This document shows, one piece after another, positions 6,214-12,164 of a stretch of DNA of 12,962 nucleotides. Source of the DNA: an uncultured Bdellovibrio sp. (lineage in GTDB: Bacteria; Bdellovibrionota; Bdellovibrionia; Bdellovibrionales; Bdellovibrionaceae); NCBI RefSeq assembly GCF_946478835.1, contig NZ_CAMLDV010000098.1, forward strand, positions 1 to 12,962, given 5' to 3'. The notes beneath the pieces were generated by a model that was not told the DNA's origin, did not search any database, and was given only the letters and a program-made list of their open reading frames with translations. How positions within the stretch are numbered: the stretch's first letter is position 1; every line of letters starts with the position of its first letter. The translations under genes and the position numbers were made by a program.

Positions 6214-6978
6214 ATGGGAATCAAGCCTCTGTCTTTAGAAGAAATCAAAAAAATGACTCGTGCCTGCCGTATCGCGGCCGATACTTTGACCTACCTTGAT
6301 AAGTACATCAAAGTCGGCATGACAACGAACGAGATCGATCAACTCTGCAATGACTTTATGATGAGCAAAGACGCGAAGTCCGCTTGTTTGGGATATCATG
6401 GATATCCTAAGTACACTTGCACCTCCGTAAACGAAGTGGTCTGCCACGGTGTTCCTGATGATAAGACAGTTCTTCAAGACGGCGACATCATCAACGTTGA
6501 TGTGACGGCTTGGATTGATGGCTTCTTCGGTGACACATCAAAAATGTATATGATCGGTGACGTCTCTGAAGACGCCAAAGACCTTGTCGAGACCGCTCGC
6601 ATGGCCCGTGATCGTGGTATTGAAGCGATCACTCCCAACGGTTGGACCGGCGATATTGGCTTTGAGACCAATAAACTTGTAACCCGTAAGGGTTATACGA
6701 CTGTGAAAGAGATTGGCGGCCACGGCGTTGGGCGTATCTTCCACGAAGAACCCTTCGTTCCGTCTTTCGGTAAAAAGGGCAAGGGCGACCGCCTAGTTCC
6801 TTTCCATTGCATTACCGTAGAGCCGATGGTCAACCAAGGAACCGACGAGATCATTGAATACGCTATTCCTGGATCGAGCATTAAGTACTATCATACTGCA
6901 GATGGTCTATTATCTGCACAGTTTGAACATACGGTACTTGTGACAGATACTGGATACGAAATTTTAACGCTGCCTTAG
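6214..6978 (+). CDS. map: Methionine aminopeptidase, type I
   Basis: This 254-aa enzyme removes the initiator Met from nascent proteins in the cytoplasm. All five metal ligands of the pita-bread fold are in place: Asp96 (INVDVTAW), Asp107 (FFGDTSKMY), His170 (GGHGVG), Glu203 (ITVEPMV) and Glu238 (AQFEHTVLV). The substrate-binding His78 lies in VNEVVCHGVPD. Length matches single-domain bacterial type Ia enzymes, with no N-terminal zinc-finger extension and no type II insert. The start at 6214 agrees with the usual N-terminus and with the extended -10 box just upstream. The gene is followed by ahcY after 87 bp, and the leader of ahcY begins within the last codons of this gene. The two may be cotranscribed. 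Confidence 0.97.
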   Translation: MGIKPLSLEEIKKMTRACRIAADTLTYLDKYIKVGMTTNEIDQLCNDFMMSKDAKSACLGYHGYPKYTCTSVNEVVCHGVPDDKTVLQDGDIINVDVTAWIDGFFGDTSKMYMIGDVSEDAKDLVETARMARDRGIEAITPNGWTGDIGFETNKLVTRKGYTTVKEIGGHGVGRIFHEEPFVPSFGKKGKGDRLVPFHCITVEPMVNQGTDEIIEYAIPGSSIKYYHTADGLLSAQFEHTVLVTDTGYEILTLP

Positions 6979-7020
6979 CGGCGGACGCCGGCAGTGTGGA
7001 GGGCCAGAGGCCCGGAACTG
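6967..7020 (+). promoter_or_regulatory. Structured leader of ahcY with two competing hairpins
   Basis: Hairpin A pairs 6967-6974 with 6990-6997 (8 bp, one G-U pair, inner GGC/GCC stem). Hairpin B pairs CAGT (6992-6995) with ACTG (7017-7020) and GGGCC (7001-7005) with GGCCC (7009-7013), separated by a GUGGA/GGA internal loop. The two share 6992-6997, so only one can form at a time. Hairpin A includes the map stop codon. A run of seven T follows at 7033-7039. The conserved core of the known SAH riboswitch (GAGGAGCG...) is not seen here, so this is either a new cis-regulatory RNA or GC-rich chance pairing. Confidence 0.4.
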
Positions 7021-7065
7021 AAGCAATATTAATTTTTTTAAAAGACAACCAAAGGATCAATATCA

Positions 7066-8472
7066 ATGTCACTAACGACAACGAACGGAAAATCCGCTAT
7101 GAAAAAAAATGTAAAAGCAGCTCCAGCAAAATCAGCAGCTAAATTGCCTTCGGGCGATTTCAAAGTTTGCAAAGAAGCGATGGAGAGCCAAGAAGTTTTC
7201 GATAAATTGGCAAAATGGGGTCGTGAGGAAATCAAGATCGCCGAAACTGAAATGCCAGGTTTGATGTCTCTTCGTAAAGAGTTCAAAAAATCTCAACCTC
7301 TTAAAGGTGCAAAAATCGCGGGTTGCCTTCACATGACAATCCAAACAGCGGTTTTGATCGAGACTCTTATCGAGCTTGGTGCAGAAATCCGTTGGTCTTC
7401 ATGCAATATCTTCTCAACTCAAGATCACGCAGCGGTTGCGATGGCAGCAGCGGGCATCCCCGTATTTGCTTGGAAAGGTTTGACTGAAGAAGAATTCAAC
7501 TGGTGCATCGAGCAGACAATCGTTGGTTGGGGCAAAGACGGCTTCAACATGATCCTTGATGACGGTGGCGATTTGACAAACATGATGCATGAGCCACGCT
7601 TCGCTAAAGAATTGAAAAAGATCATCGGTATCTCTGAAGAGACAACAACAGGTGTTCACAATCTAGAAGTGATGTTGAAAAACGGAAAATTGAAAGTTCC
7701 AGCGATCAACATCAATGACTCTGTAACTAAATCTAAGTTCGACAACTTGTACGGCTGCCGCGAATCTTTGGCAGACGGTATCAAGCGTGCAACTGACGTG
7801 ATGGTTGCTGGTAAAATCTGCGTTGTTGCAGGTTACGGCGACGTAGGTAAAGGCTCTGCGCACTCATTGCGTGGTCTTGGTGCCCGCGTTCTTATCACTG
7901 AAATCGATCCTATCTGCGCTCTTCAAGCGGCGATGGAAGGTTTTGAAGTTACGACTATGGACGAAGCCGCTAAGATCGGTGACATCTTTGTAACAGCAAC
8001 TGGCTGCTGCGATATCATCACTGACAAGCACTTCAACTCTATGAAGAACAACGCGATTGTGTGCAACATCGGTCACTTCGATATCGAAATCGATATGGCT
8101 TGGTTGAACAAGAACTCAAAAATCCGCGAAGTAAAACCACAAGTGGACATCCACACTTTGAAAAACGGCAAACAAGTGATCATCCTTGCTAAAGGCCGTT
8201 TGGTGAATTTGGGTTGTGCAACGGGACACCCAAGCTTCGTCATGAGTAACTCATTCTCGAATCAAGTTTTGGCGCAAATGGAACTTTTCAACAACCGTGA
8301 TAAGTATCAAGACATCGCTGTCTATCGTTTGCCTAAACACCTTGATGAGAAAGTGGCAGCTCTTCACCTAGAAAAACTTGGTGTTAAGTTGACTAAGTTG
8401 ACTTCAAAGCAAGCTAAATACTTGCATACAAGTCCTAACGGTCCATTCAAACCGGAACACTATCGTTATTAA
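7066..8472 (+). CDS. ahcY: S-adenosylhomocysteinase (SAH hydrolase)
   Basis: This 468-aa NAD-dependent enzyme reversibly splits S-adenosylhomocysteine into adenosine and homocysteine, relieving product inhibition of methyltransferases and feeding the methionine cycle. Landmarks: His89 (CLHMT), DDGGD (165-169), GISEETTTG (188-196), the active-site stretch [11 protein letters not shown] with Lys222, Asp226 and Cys231, the NAD motif GYGDVGKG (256-263), and [11 protein letters not shown]. The C-terminal PFKPEHYRY provides the Lys and Tyr that reach into the partner subunit's NAD site. It is very close to the animal/bacterial long form. AAAGGA at 7051-7056, 9 nt before the ATG, supports this start. 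The first ~27 residues are a Lys/Ala/Pro-rich extension absent from compact homologs; the internal ATG at residue 12 is a weaker alternative. Confidence 0.98.
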   Translation: MSLTTTNGKSAMKKNVKAAPAKSAAKLPSGDFKVCKEAMESQEVFDKLAKWGREEIKIAETEMPGLMSLRKEFKKSQPLKGAKIAGCLHMTIQTAVLIETLIELGAEIRWSSCNIFSTQDHAAVAMAAAGIPVFAWKGLTEEEFNWCIEQTIVGWGKDGFNMILDDGGDLTNMMHEPRFAKELKKIIGISEETTTGVHNLEVMLKNGKLKVPAININDSVTKSKFDNLYGCRESLADGIKRATDVMVAGKICVVAGYGDVGKGSAHSLRGLGARVLITEIDPICALQAAMEGFEVTTMDEAAKIGDIFVTATGCCDIITDKHFNSMKNNAIVCNIGHFDIEIDMAWLNKNSKIREVKPQVDIHTLKNGKQVIILAKGRLVNLGCATGHPSFVMSNSFSNQVLAQMELFNNRDKYQDIAVYRLPKHLDEKVAALHLEKLGVKLTKLTSKQAKYLHTSPNGPFKPEHYRY

Positions 8473-8480
8473 TCTAACCC

Positions 8481-8655
8481 GCTTTGGGTATAGAGGGCTG
8501 TGGAGCTTGCAAAACGCTCAGACAGTCCTCGCGCTTGGGGGAGGCTTGCTGGCCTCCCTTTTTTATTTTCCTTAGTCTTCTGATTACTACTGCATTTCTT
8601 TCTTGGCGCTGCGGAACTCGGTTTTGCAAGCTCCACAGTCCTCTATACCCAAAGC
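8481..8655. repeat. 175-bp element with 35-bp terminal inverted repeats (MITE-like or long hairpin)
   Basis: Arms 8481-8515 and 8621-8655 are reverse complements over 35 bp with one difference (8497 versus 8639). That difference becomes a G-U pair in the plus-strand RNA. The 105-bp interior holds the ahcY terminator. No target-site duplication is evident at the borders. Part of arm 1 can alternatively pair with 8522-8530 to make a smaller hairpin (8493-8530). The interior and arms encode no convincing protein. The rest of the gene-free 8473-8809 stretch holds only the small palindromes listed separately. Confidence 0.85.
8539..8564 (+). terminator. Rho-independent terminator of ahcY
   Basis: GGGAGGC (8539-8545) pairs with GCCTCCC (8552-8558) around a 6-nt loop and is followed by TTTTTT. 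It is 66 nt past the ahcY stop codon and lies within the large inverted repeat. Confidence 0.9.
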
Positions 8656-8709
8656 TGGAGATTTTAACTTTAGGTTTTGGTGAAGGGTCTTTAGCGTGTG
8701 CATAAGTTT

Positions 8710-8746
8710 GCGCATGGAAGGACTTCAACTTTCCTTCGTTCTGCGC
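8710..8746. repeat. Imperfect inverted repeat in the ahcY-alkC convergent region
   Basis: GCGCA (8710-8714) and GAAGGA (8717-8722) pair with TCCTTC (8732-8737) and TGCGC (8742-8746), with small internal loops. It may act as a terminator-like structure for the leftward genes. A 5-bp GCGCC/GGCGC hairpin follows at 8758-8772. Confidence 0.4.
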
Positions 8747-8781
8747 TTTGGGATCGGGCGCCTTGTCGGCGCGTTTGGGAG

Positions 8782-8800
8782 AAAGGTACCAGGTACTTTT
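8782..8800. repeat. Short palindrome AAAGGTACC-A-GGTACTTTT
   Basis: Nine-base arms flank a single central A with one mismatch (a G-U pair in RNA), 9 bp past the end of the alkC-like gene. Its form suggests an interspersed palindromic repeat or a bidirectional end signal, but only one copy is visible here. Confidence 0.4.
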
Positions 8801-8809
8801 TTCTTTGAA

Positions 8810-9943
8810 CTATTTTTTTAGATTGAAGGGGACTTTCGCTAAGAGTTTTCCGTTCACCATGATTTCCAAATAATGTGTTCCTGGATAATACACTCTTGTT
8901 GTTACTGGTTTGAAGGAGTGTTTCTTTTTGATTGGTAAGACTTCTTTTGTCTTTAAGCTTTTTGTTGTTAGCTTAAAAACTTTGGGACTTGTTTCGCCGT
9001 TGGATTTTTTGTGATGGATTAAATAATCCACCATAATTTGGGCGGCGGTTGTGCTTGCTAGATCGAATGAGAACTCTAAGTGTTCTCCAATGCGGATTTC
9101 CTTTTTTGTTAGCTTTAGGTTTTTAACTTCGAGTTTGCCTTTGTTTTCAAAACCCAAAAGTTTCAATGCTTCTGGATGGCCTTTTTTCAGAAGTGTTCTT
9201 AAGGCGTGTCTGACAATCCAATCGATTTTTGGTTTTTGTTTCGCTGGAGCTTCTTTCAACCATTTTTGTGCTGTCTTAATTGCAGCCGTCGGATGATCTT
9301 TTGAAATGTCGTTCAAATGATTGGCCACGGATTTTCTTACGTACAACTCGTCGTCGTATTTTAGTTTTTCTAAAAGTTCGATTGTCGGTGTTGGATCTTT
9401 GATGAAAGATTTTAGTTGTTCACCCCAAGGCAGTCTTGGTCTTGAACCTTCTGAAACCAAACGTCTTACGTGATGACTTGGATCTTTGGTCCACTTGTGC
9501 AGAACTTTTAACGTCTTTGCTTCTTCTTGAATCAAGAAGGGGCGGATGGCGAATTCTGCTGTGAATTTTTGTGTGAACTCATGCAACGCTTTCATCGACT
9601 CGTCGAAATCTTTTAATCCGTATCTGTGCACGTATTCGGTGAAGGCCCATAGGTCAAAACCTTTTAGTGGTTCTACTTTAGGAGCGGGCTTCACAGTGGC
9701 GTCGATAAGAATATCTAACGCTGTTGTGTAGTCCTGTGGCAGAAGTTCTTTTAAGAAATCGCAGATCAACTTCATTCTGGGTTTCATTTCCAGAGCGGGG
9801 AGTTGGCTGCTTAATTTATTAAAAGCTTTGCTGTCAAATTCCGGATGATGAAATGCGATGTGCTTTGCTATGCGGGCCACGAGACCGGCATTGATCCAGT
9901 TTTTAAATGCTGATTCCGTTTCGATCTCGTTTTTTTGTGGCAT
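8810..9943 (-). CDS. alkC: AlkC-like DNA alkylation repair glycosylase with C-terminal Ig-like domain
   Basis: This 377-aa protein has residues ~10-265 that read as alpha-helical HEAT-like repeats of the AlkC/AlkD superfamily. They include the telling HHVRRLVSEGSRPRLPWGEQL segment (157-177) and following repeats (DELYVRKSVANHLNDISKDHP). Residues ~270-377 are beta-rich (KLEVKNLKLTKKEIRIGEHLEFSFDL ... GTHYLEIMVNGK), like the Ig-like domain of the longer AlkC subgroup. The family removes N3-methylated bases such as 3-methylcytosine and 3-methyladenine from DNA without base flipping. The gene begins 6 nt after the orn stop codon with no good ribosome-binding site, so translation is probably coupled to orn in an operon. 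Choice of AlkC over AlkD rests on length and the C-terminal domain. Confidence 0.82.
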   Translation of the reverse strand: MPQKNEIETESAFKNWINAGLVARIAKHIAFHHPEFDSKAFNKLSSQLPALEMKPRMKLICDFLKELLPQDYTTALDILIDATVKPAPKVEPLKGFDLWAFTEYVHRYGLKDFDESMKALHEFTQKFTAEFAIRPFLIQEEAKTLKVLHKWTKDPSHHVRRLVSEGSRPRLPWGEQLKSFIKDPTPTIELLEKLKYDDELYVRKSVANHLNDISKDHPTAAIKTAQKWLKEAPAKQKPKIDWIVRHALRTLLKKGHPEALKLLGFENKGKLEVKNLKLTKKEIRIGEHLEFSFDLASTTAAQIMVDYLIHHKKSNGETSPKVFKLTTKSLKTKEVLPIKKKHSFKPVTTRVYYPGTHYLEIMVNGKLLAKVPFNLKK

Positions 9944-9949
9944 AGATTC

Positions 9950-10471
9950 TTAGAATTTCAATTTGTCGCAGTAAGCGCGAAGTTCTTGAATGCTCTCACG
10001 GATGTCGTCAAGGGCACGGTGTTTGTTCGCTTTTTGATACACGTAATTGAACTTGTTGTTGATGATCACCTTCCATGACGACACGTCCACCATGCGGTAG
10101 TGCAGGCGTGGAGAAAGATCTTTCATGTACTTATCGATGAAAAGACGATCTTGCATGATCGAGTTTCCGGCAAGTACCGGGCGATCTTTTGGATCTGGGA
10201 AATGTTTTTTCACCATGTCGACAAGCTTTGCTTCGACTTGATCTGGATCCATGCCGAAAGGAACTTTCGCCGTGAGGCCTGATTTTTTATGGTGTTCCGT
10301 ATTCCACGCATCCATGGCGTCTAAATACTTTTGCGGTTGTTTAACAACGGTTTCAAATGTGTCGAGCTCTTTAAAGTTTAAATCAGTGACGATAGCTGCG
10401 ACTTCGATGATCACTTCTTTTTCGACATCGAGACCTGTCATCTCCATATCGAGCCAAAAAAGTTTCTGCAT
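9950..10471 (-). CDS. orn: Oligoribonuclease (DEDDh 3'-5' exoribonuclease)
   Basis: This 173-aa enzyme degrades 2-5-nt RNAs (nanoRNAs, including pGpG from c-di-GMP turnover) to mononucleotides in the cytoplasm. The DEDDh catalytic set is complete: Asp8 and Glu10 in FWLDMEMTGLD, Asp108 in GNSIMQDRLFI, His151 and Asp156 in HRALDDIRESI. AWNTEHHKKSGL matches the family signature. Length is usual. AGGA seven bases before the ATG serves as ribosome-binding site. The gene lies 78 bp downstream of the response regulator and directly upstream of the alkC-like gene on the same strand. The c-di-GMP link is of interest in a predator, but is family knowledge only. Confidence 0.97.
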   Translation of the reverse strand: MQKLFWLDMEMTGLDVEKEVIIEVAAIVTDLNFKELDTFETVVKQPQKYLDAMDAWNTEHHKKSGLTAKVPFGMDPDQVEAKLVDMVKKHFPDPKDRPVLAGNSIMQDRLFIDKYMKDLSPRLHYRMVDVSSWKVIINNKFNYVYQKANKHRALDDIRESIQELRAYCDKLKF

Positions 10472-10488
10472 GAGGAAATCCTATTCTA

Positions 10489-10501
10489 GGGTCTTTGACC
10501 C
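10489..10501. repeat. Small palindrome in the orn leader
   Basis: GGGTC and GACCC flank three bases, 17 nt upstream of the orn ATG. It may be a short hairpin in the 5' leader or separate the response-regulator transcript from orn. It is too short to call a terminator. Confidence 0.3.
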
Positions 10502-10549
10502 GAAACTTCCCCTATGATGATGGATTTAAGGTGTAAAAGACAAGAAGGT

Positions 10550-10960
10550 TTACGGCTTCTGTTGCCCCATGCCGGAGCGAAGGGCGTTCTCAACCGTGCT
10601 AATTAGCGCTCGCTCGTCCCAAGGTTTGTCAATGAACGCATATACGCCTAAGCGCTGGGCTTCAAGAACCATGTCTTTTTGGCCGTAGCCCGTGTGAATG
10701 ATGAAAGGAATATTAAGTCCGTTTTCGCGCATCCACTTTAAAACTTCGAGCCCTGATTTTTTTGGCATTTTTTCGTCAGAAAGAACGGCATCGAACTTTT
10801 GTGATTTCAAAAGATCAATACCTTCAAGACCATTTGCGGCTTGTTGAATTTCACTGGCAGACTCTTCAAGCAGAGCCATTAAAACTTCACGCAGCTCGGA
10901 TTCATCATCAATGATAAGAAGACGTCCTTTGCTTGCCGTGTTTTCAGAATTGTTCGTCAT
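10550..10960 (-). CDS. Single-domain response regulator (receiver only)
   Basis: This 136-aa CheY-like receiver has no output domain. The acidic pair is Asp18-Asp19 (LLIIDDE), the phospho-acceptor is Asp62 (DAVLSDEKMPKKSG), the switch Thr is Thr90 (FIIHTGYG) and the conserved Lys is Lys112 (FIDKPWDE). All residues required for phosphorylation are present. The DKPW ending resembles receivers of the NtrC/HD-GYP-associated kind rather than CheY proper. Its partner kinase is unknown; the orphan kinase at 3639-4916 is a candidate only by being in the same window. It precedes orn and the alkC-like gene on the same strand. There is no ribosome-binding site before the ATG (ACTCCT), but an extended -10 box lies 6 nt upstream, so the mRNA may be leaderless. 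Confidence 0.92.
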   Translation of the reverse strand: MTNNSENTASKGRLLIIDDESELREVLMALLEESASEIQQAANGLEGIDLLKSQKFDAVLSDEKMPKKSGLEVLKWMRENGLNIPFIIHTGYGQKDMVLEAQRLGVYAFIDKPWDERALISTVENALRSGMGQQKP

Positions 10961-10966
10961 AGGAGT

Positions 10967-10995
10967 ATTATGACAAAGATTAAGAAAATCGTCAC
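10967..10995 (-). promoter_or_regulatory. Extended -10 promoter of the response regulator
   Basis: On the minus strand, TGTCATAAT (10975-10967) forms TGn plus CATAAT, with GTGACG (10995-10990) as a partial -35 at 17-nt spacing. Six bases separate the -10 from the ATG at 10960, placing the start site at the start codon. Confidence 0.5.
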
Positions 10996-11062
10996 CGCCC
11001 GAGAGGCGATGACGTGGTCAAATTATTTTGTGCAAAAACAAAAGTTGTTAAGAACTCTTTAA
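10970..11062 (+). CDS. Possible 30-aa small protein, divergent from the response regulator
   Basis: An ATG at 10970 opens a 30-codon frame (MTKIKKIVTAREAMTWSNYF...) ending in TAA at 11060-11062. AGGAG at 10961-10965 sits 4 nt before the ATG, slightly close but usable. The product is basic, with one Trp and a Lys/Leu-rich end that could form an amphipathic helix. I do not recognise it. It overlaps the predicted response-regulator promoter on the opposite strand and ends 5 nt before the convergent HMA gene. Because the AGGAG is also the complement of the bases before the other gene's ATG, it may be chance. Confidence 0.25.
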   Translation: MTKIKKIVTAREAMTWSNYFVQKQKLLRTL

Positions 11063-11067
11063 AATGT

Positions 11068-11343
11068 TTATTTGCTTTTTGTTGAGCCAGTGACTTTGTA
11101 TTCGCCAGCTTTAGAAATCGCCGCTTGGATTTGCTCTTGAGAAATATTGATTCCTGTTTTTGGAGAGATCACTACTTTACCCATCGTAACATCGCATTTT
11201 TCCAAACCATCCATCTTGCAAACTTGAGCTTTGATGGCCTTCGCGCAAGATCCGCAGTGCATGCCTTCAACGGCGTATGTGATTGTTTCTGCAAGAGCAG
11301 TTTGAGAAAGTAACAAAGCTGTCAAAACCAGAGCTTTTTTCAT
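11068..11343 (-). CDS. Periplasmic heavy-metal-associated (HMA, CopZ/MerP-like) protein
   Basis: This 91-aa protein has a signal peptide at residues 1-18 (MKKALVLTALLLSQTALA, AxA cleavage), so it is exported. Residues 20-86 form one HMA ferredoxin-like domain with the metal-binding GMHCGSCAKAI motif (Cys30, Cys33). Two further Cys (42, 50) may add ligands or a disulfide. Such periplasmic MerP-like proteins bind Cu(I) or Hg(II) and pass it to transporters; copper is the more common role outside mer operons. No P-type ATPase or MerR-type regulator is nearby. AAAGGAG six bases before the ATG is a strong ribosome-binding site. A TATAGT -10 lies upstream. The short C-terminal tail (GSTKSK) is probably disordered. 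Confidence 0.9.
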   Translation of the reverse strand: MKKALVLTALLLSQTALAETITYAVEGMHCGSCAKAIKAQVCKMDGLEKCDVTMGKVVISPKTGINISQEQIQAAISKAGEYKVTGSTKSK

Positions 11344-11372
11344 GGGGTTCTCCTTTGGATATGGGAAACTAC

Positions 11373-11399
11373 ACTATACCCGAACTCAGGCTTTTCCAA
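11373..11399 (-). promoter_or_regulatory. Promoter of the HMA gene
   Basis: TTGGAA (11399-11394) and TATAGT (11378-11373) lie on the minus strand with a 15-nt spacer, about 30 nt before the ATG. The spacer is shorter than the usual 17 nt. The 19-nt spaced dyad typical of a CueR/MerR operator is not seen. Confidence 0.4.
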
Positions 11400-11421
11400 G
11401 GGGCCAATTTGCTGAAAAAGA

Positions 11422-11446
11422 GGGCATAATGAGCCTTGTCATGCCC
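11422..11446. repeat. 6-bp inverted repeat between the HMA gene and tRNA-Asp
   Basis: GGGCAT (11422-11427) and ATGCCC (11441-11446) flank 13 bp, upstream of both divergent promoters. It is a possible regulator site; the evidence is slight. Confidence 0.25.
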
Positions 11447-11494
11447 ACCGTTGAGAGGAAAGAGCGGGTATTTTAAGGGTATCGTAAAAAAGTG

Positions 11495-11523
11495 TTGAAT
11501 TACGCGGTCACTGTAGCTATAAA
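11495..11523 (+). promoter_or_regulatory. Sigma-70 promoter of tRNA-Asp
   Basis: TTGAAT (11495-11500), a 17-nt spacer and TATAAA (11518-11523) end 19 nt before the mature tRNA. This is the best sigma-70 match in the window, as expected for a stable RNA gene. Confidence 0.8.
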
Positions 11524-11542
11524 AGATTCTCCAAATCGATGT

Positions 11543-11619
11543 GGGGTGGTAGTTAAGTTGGTTATAACGTCCGCCTGTCACGCGGAAGGCCGCGGGTTCG
11601 AGTCCCGTCCACCCCGCCA
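11543..11619 (+). tRNA. tRNA-Asp (GTC)
   Basis: This is a 77-nt cloverleaf. The acceptor GGGGTGG (11543-11549) pairs with CCACCCC, followed by discriminator G and an encoded CCA (11617-11619). The anticodon loop CTGTCAC holds GTC at 11577-11579 on a TCCGC/GCGGA stem. The T arm is GCGGG-TTCGAGT-CCCGT. The anticodon and discriminator G give aspartate identity. It is monocistronic, with its own promoter and terminator. Confidence 0.97.
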
Positions 11620-11662
11620 CTTACTTGCACTTCGGCTTCACCGAAGTACTTTCTAAAGTGGC
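11616..11662 (+). other. Compound hairpin in the tRNA-Asp 3' trailer
   Basis: An inner 7-bp stem, ACTTCGG (11629-11635) with CCGAAGT (11641-11647), is enclosed by GCCACTT (11616-11622) pairing with AAGTGGC (11656-11662). The outer stem includes the tRNA CCA end, so it could compete with or guide 3' processing. Confidence 0.45.
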
Positions 11663-11687
11663 CGACCTCACAAACGATGGAAATATA

Positions 11688-11712
11688 AAGGAAGCTTCGG
11701 CTTCCTTTTTTT
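11688..11712 (+). terminator. Rho-independent terminator after tRNA-Asp
   Basis: AAGGAAGC (11688-11695) pairs with GCTTCCTT (11700-11707) around a TTCG tetraloop, with T-run 11706-11712. It ends 23 nt before the next ATG, leaving little room for a separate promoter downstream. Confidence 0.9.
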
Positions 11713-11735
11713 ATTTCTGGATGTTTAGATAATCT

Positions 11736-12164
11736 ATGCCCACAAATCAGAATACAAACTCACAAAACGAAATAGCCATCCTTAAAGAAGTCTACGCCGC
11801 CATCAATCGCAATGACATTCCTGCGGTACTTAGGTTGTTTGATCCTGAGATCGAGCGTATCGAACCGGAAGGATTTCCATCTTCTGGTACCTACCGTGGG
11901 CTTGAAAAAATAGAGGCGCATTTCTCTGAAGCGCGGGCAACTTGGGCTGAAGGAAGTTGCGAACCCGAGCAGTTTTTTGTTTCTGGTGATAAAATTGTCG
12001 TGTTCGTGTGGGTGCGAGTAAGGTTGAAAAACAATCCTCAATGGATTGATGCTCATATCGCGGATGGTTTTACATTCCGAAATGGCAAAGTTATACAGAT
12101 GCGTACATTCGCAGAAAAGCAGCAAGCATTGGATTGGGCGGGCGTCACTCCGCCAGGTTCTTAA
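11736..12164 (+). CDS. SnoaL-like / NTF2-fold protein
   Basis: This 142-aa protein resembles the SnoaL-like (NTF2 fold) superfamily: an N-terminal helix pair (EIAILKEVYAAINRNDIPAVLRLFDPEIERIEPEG), the variable loop, then strands ending in DAHIADGFTFRNGKVIQMRTFAEKQQALDWAG. The fold forms a cone-shaped pocket; members range from isomerases and cyclases to stress-linked proteins of unknown substrate, so the reaction cannot be assigned. Length is typical. No ribosome-binding site precedes the ATG, and the only sequence between it and the tRNA terminator is a short AT-rich stretch with the palindrome TAGATAATCTA. Transcription may depend on read-through or a promoter hidden in the terminator region. 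Its stop codon overlaps the convergent gene's stop. Confidence 0.85.
   Translation: MPTNQNTNSQNEIAILKEVYAAINRNDIPAVLRLFDPEIERIEPEGFPSSGTYRGLEKIEAHFSEARATWAEGSCEPEQFFVSGDKIVVFVWVRVRLKNNPQWIDAHIADGFTFRNGKVIQMRTFAEKQQALDWAGVTPPGS

Noticed and set aside
7021..7039. Intrinsic terminator between map and ahcY
   Set aside because: The T-run starts 12 nt after the hairpin at 6992-7020, too far for a standard terminator.
6967..7064. Classical SAH riboswitch upstream of ahcY
   Set aside because: The conserved GAGGAGCG...core and the pseudoknot partner are not visible, so I kept only a generic structured leader.
8474..8728. Overlapping frames on both strands (8474-8728 minus, 8484-8705 plus)
   Set aside because: Both read through the 35-bp inverted repeat and the terminator, the plus frame starts with TTG, and neither has a ribosome-binding site or a recognisable protein.
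11369..11620. 83-codon minus-strand frame containing WTGLEPAAFRV
   Set aside because: It is the antisense of tRNA-Asp and its flank, a well-known spurious protein created by tRNA genes.
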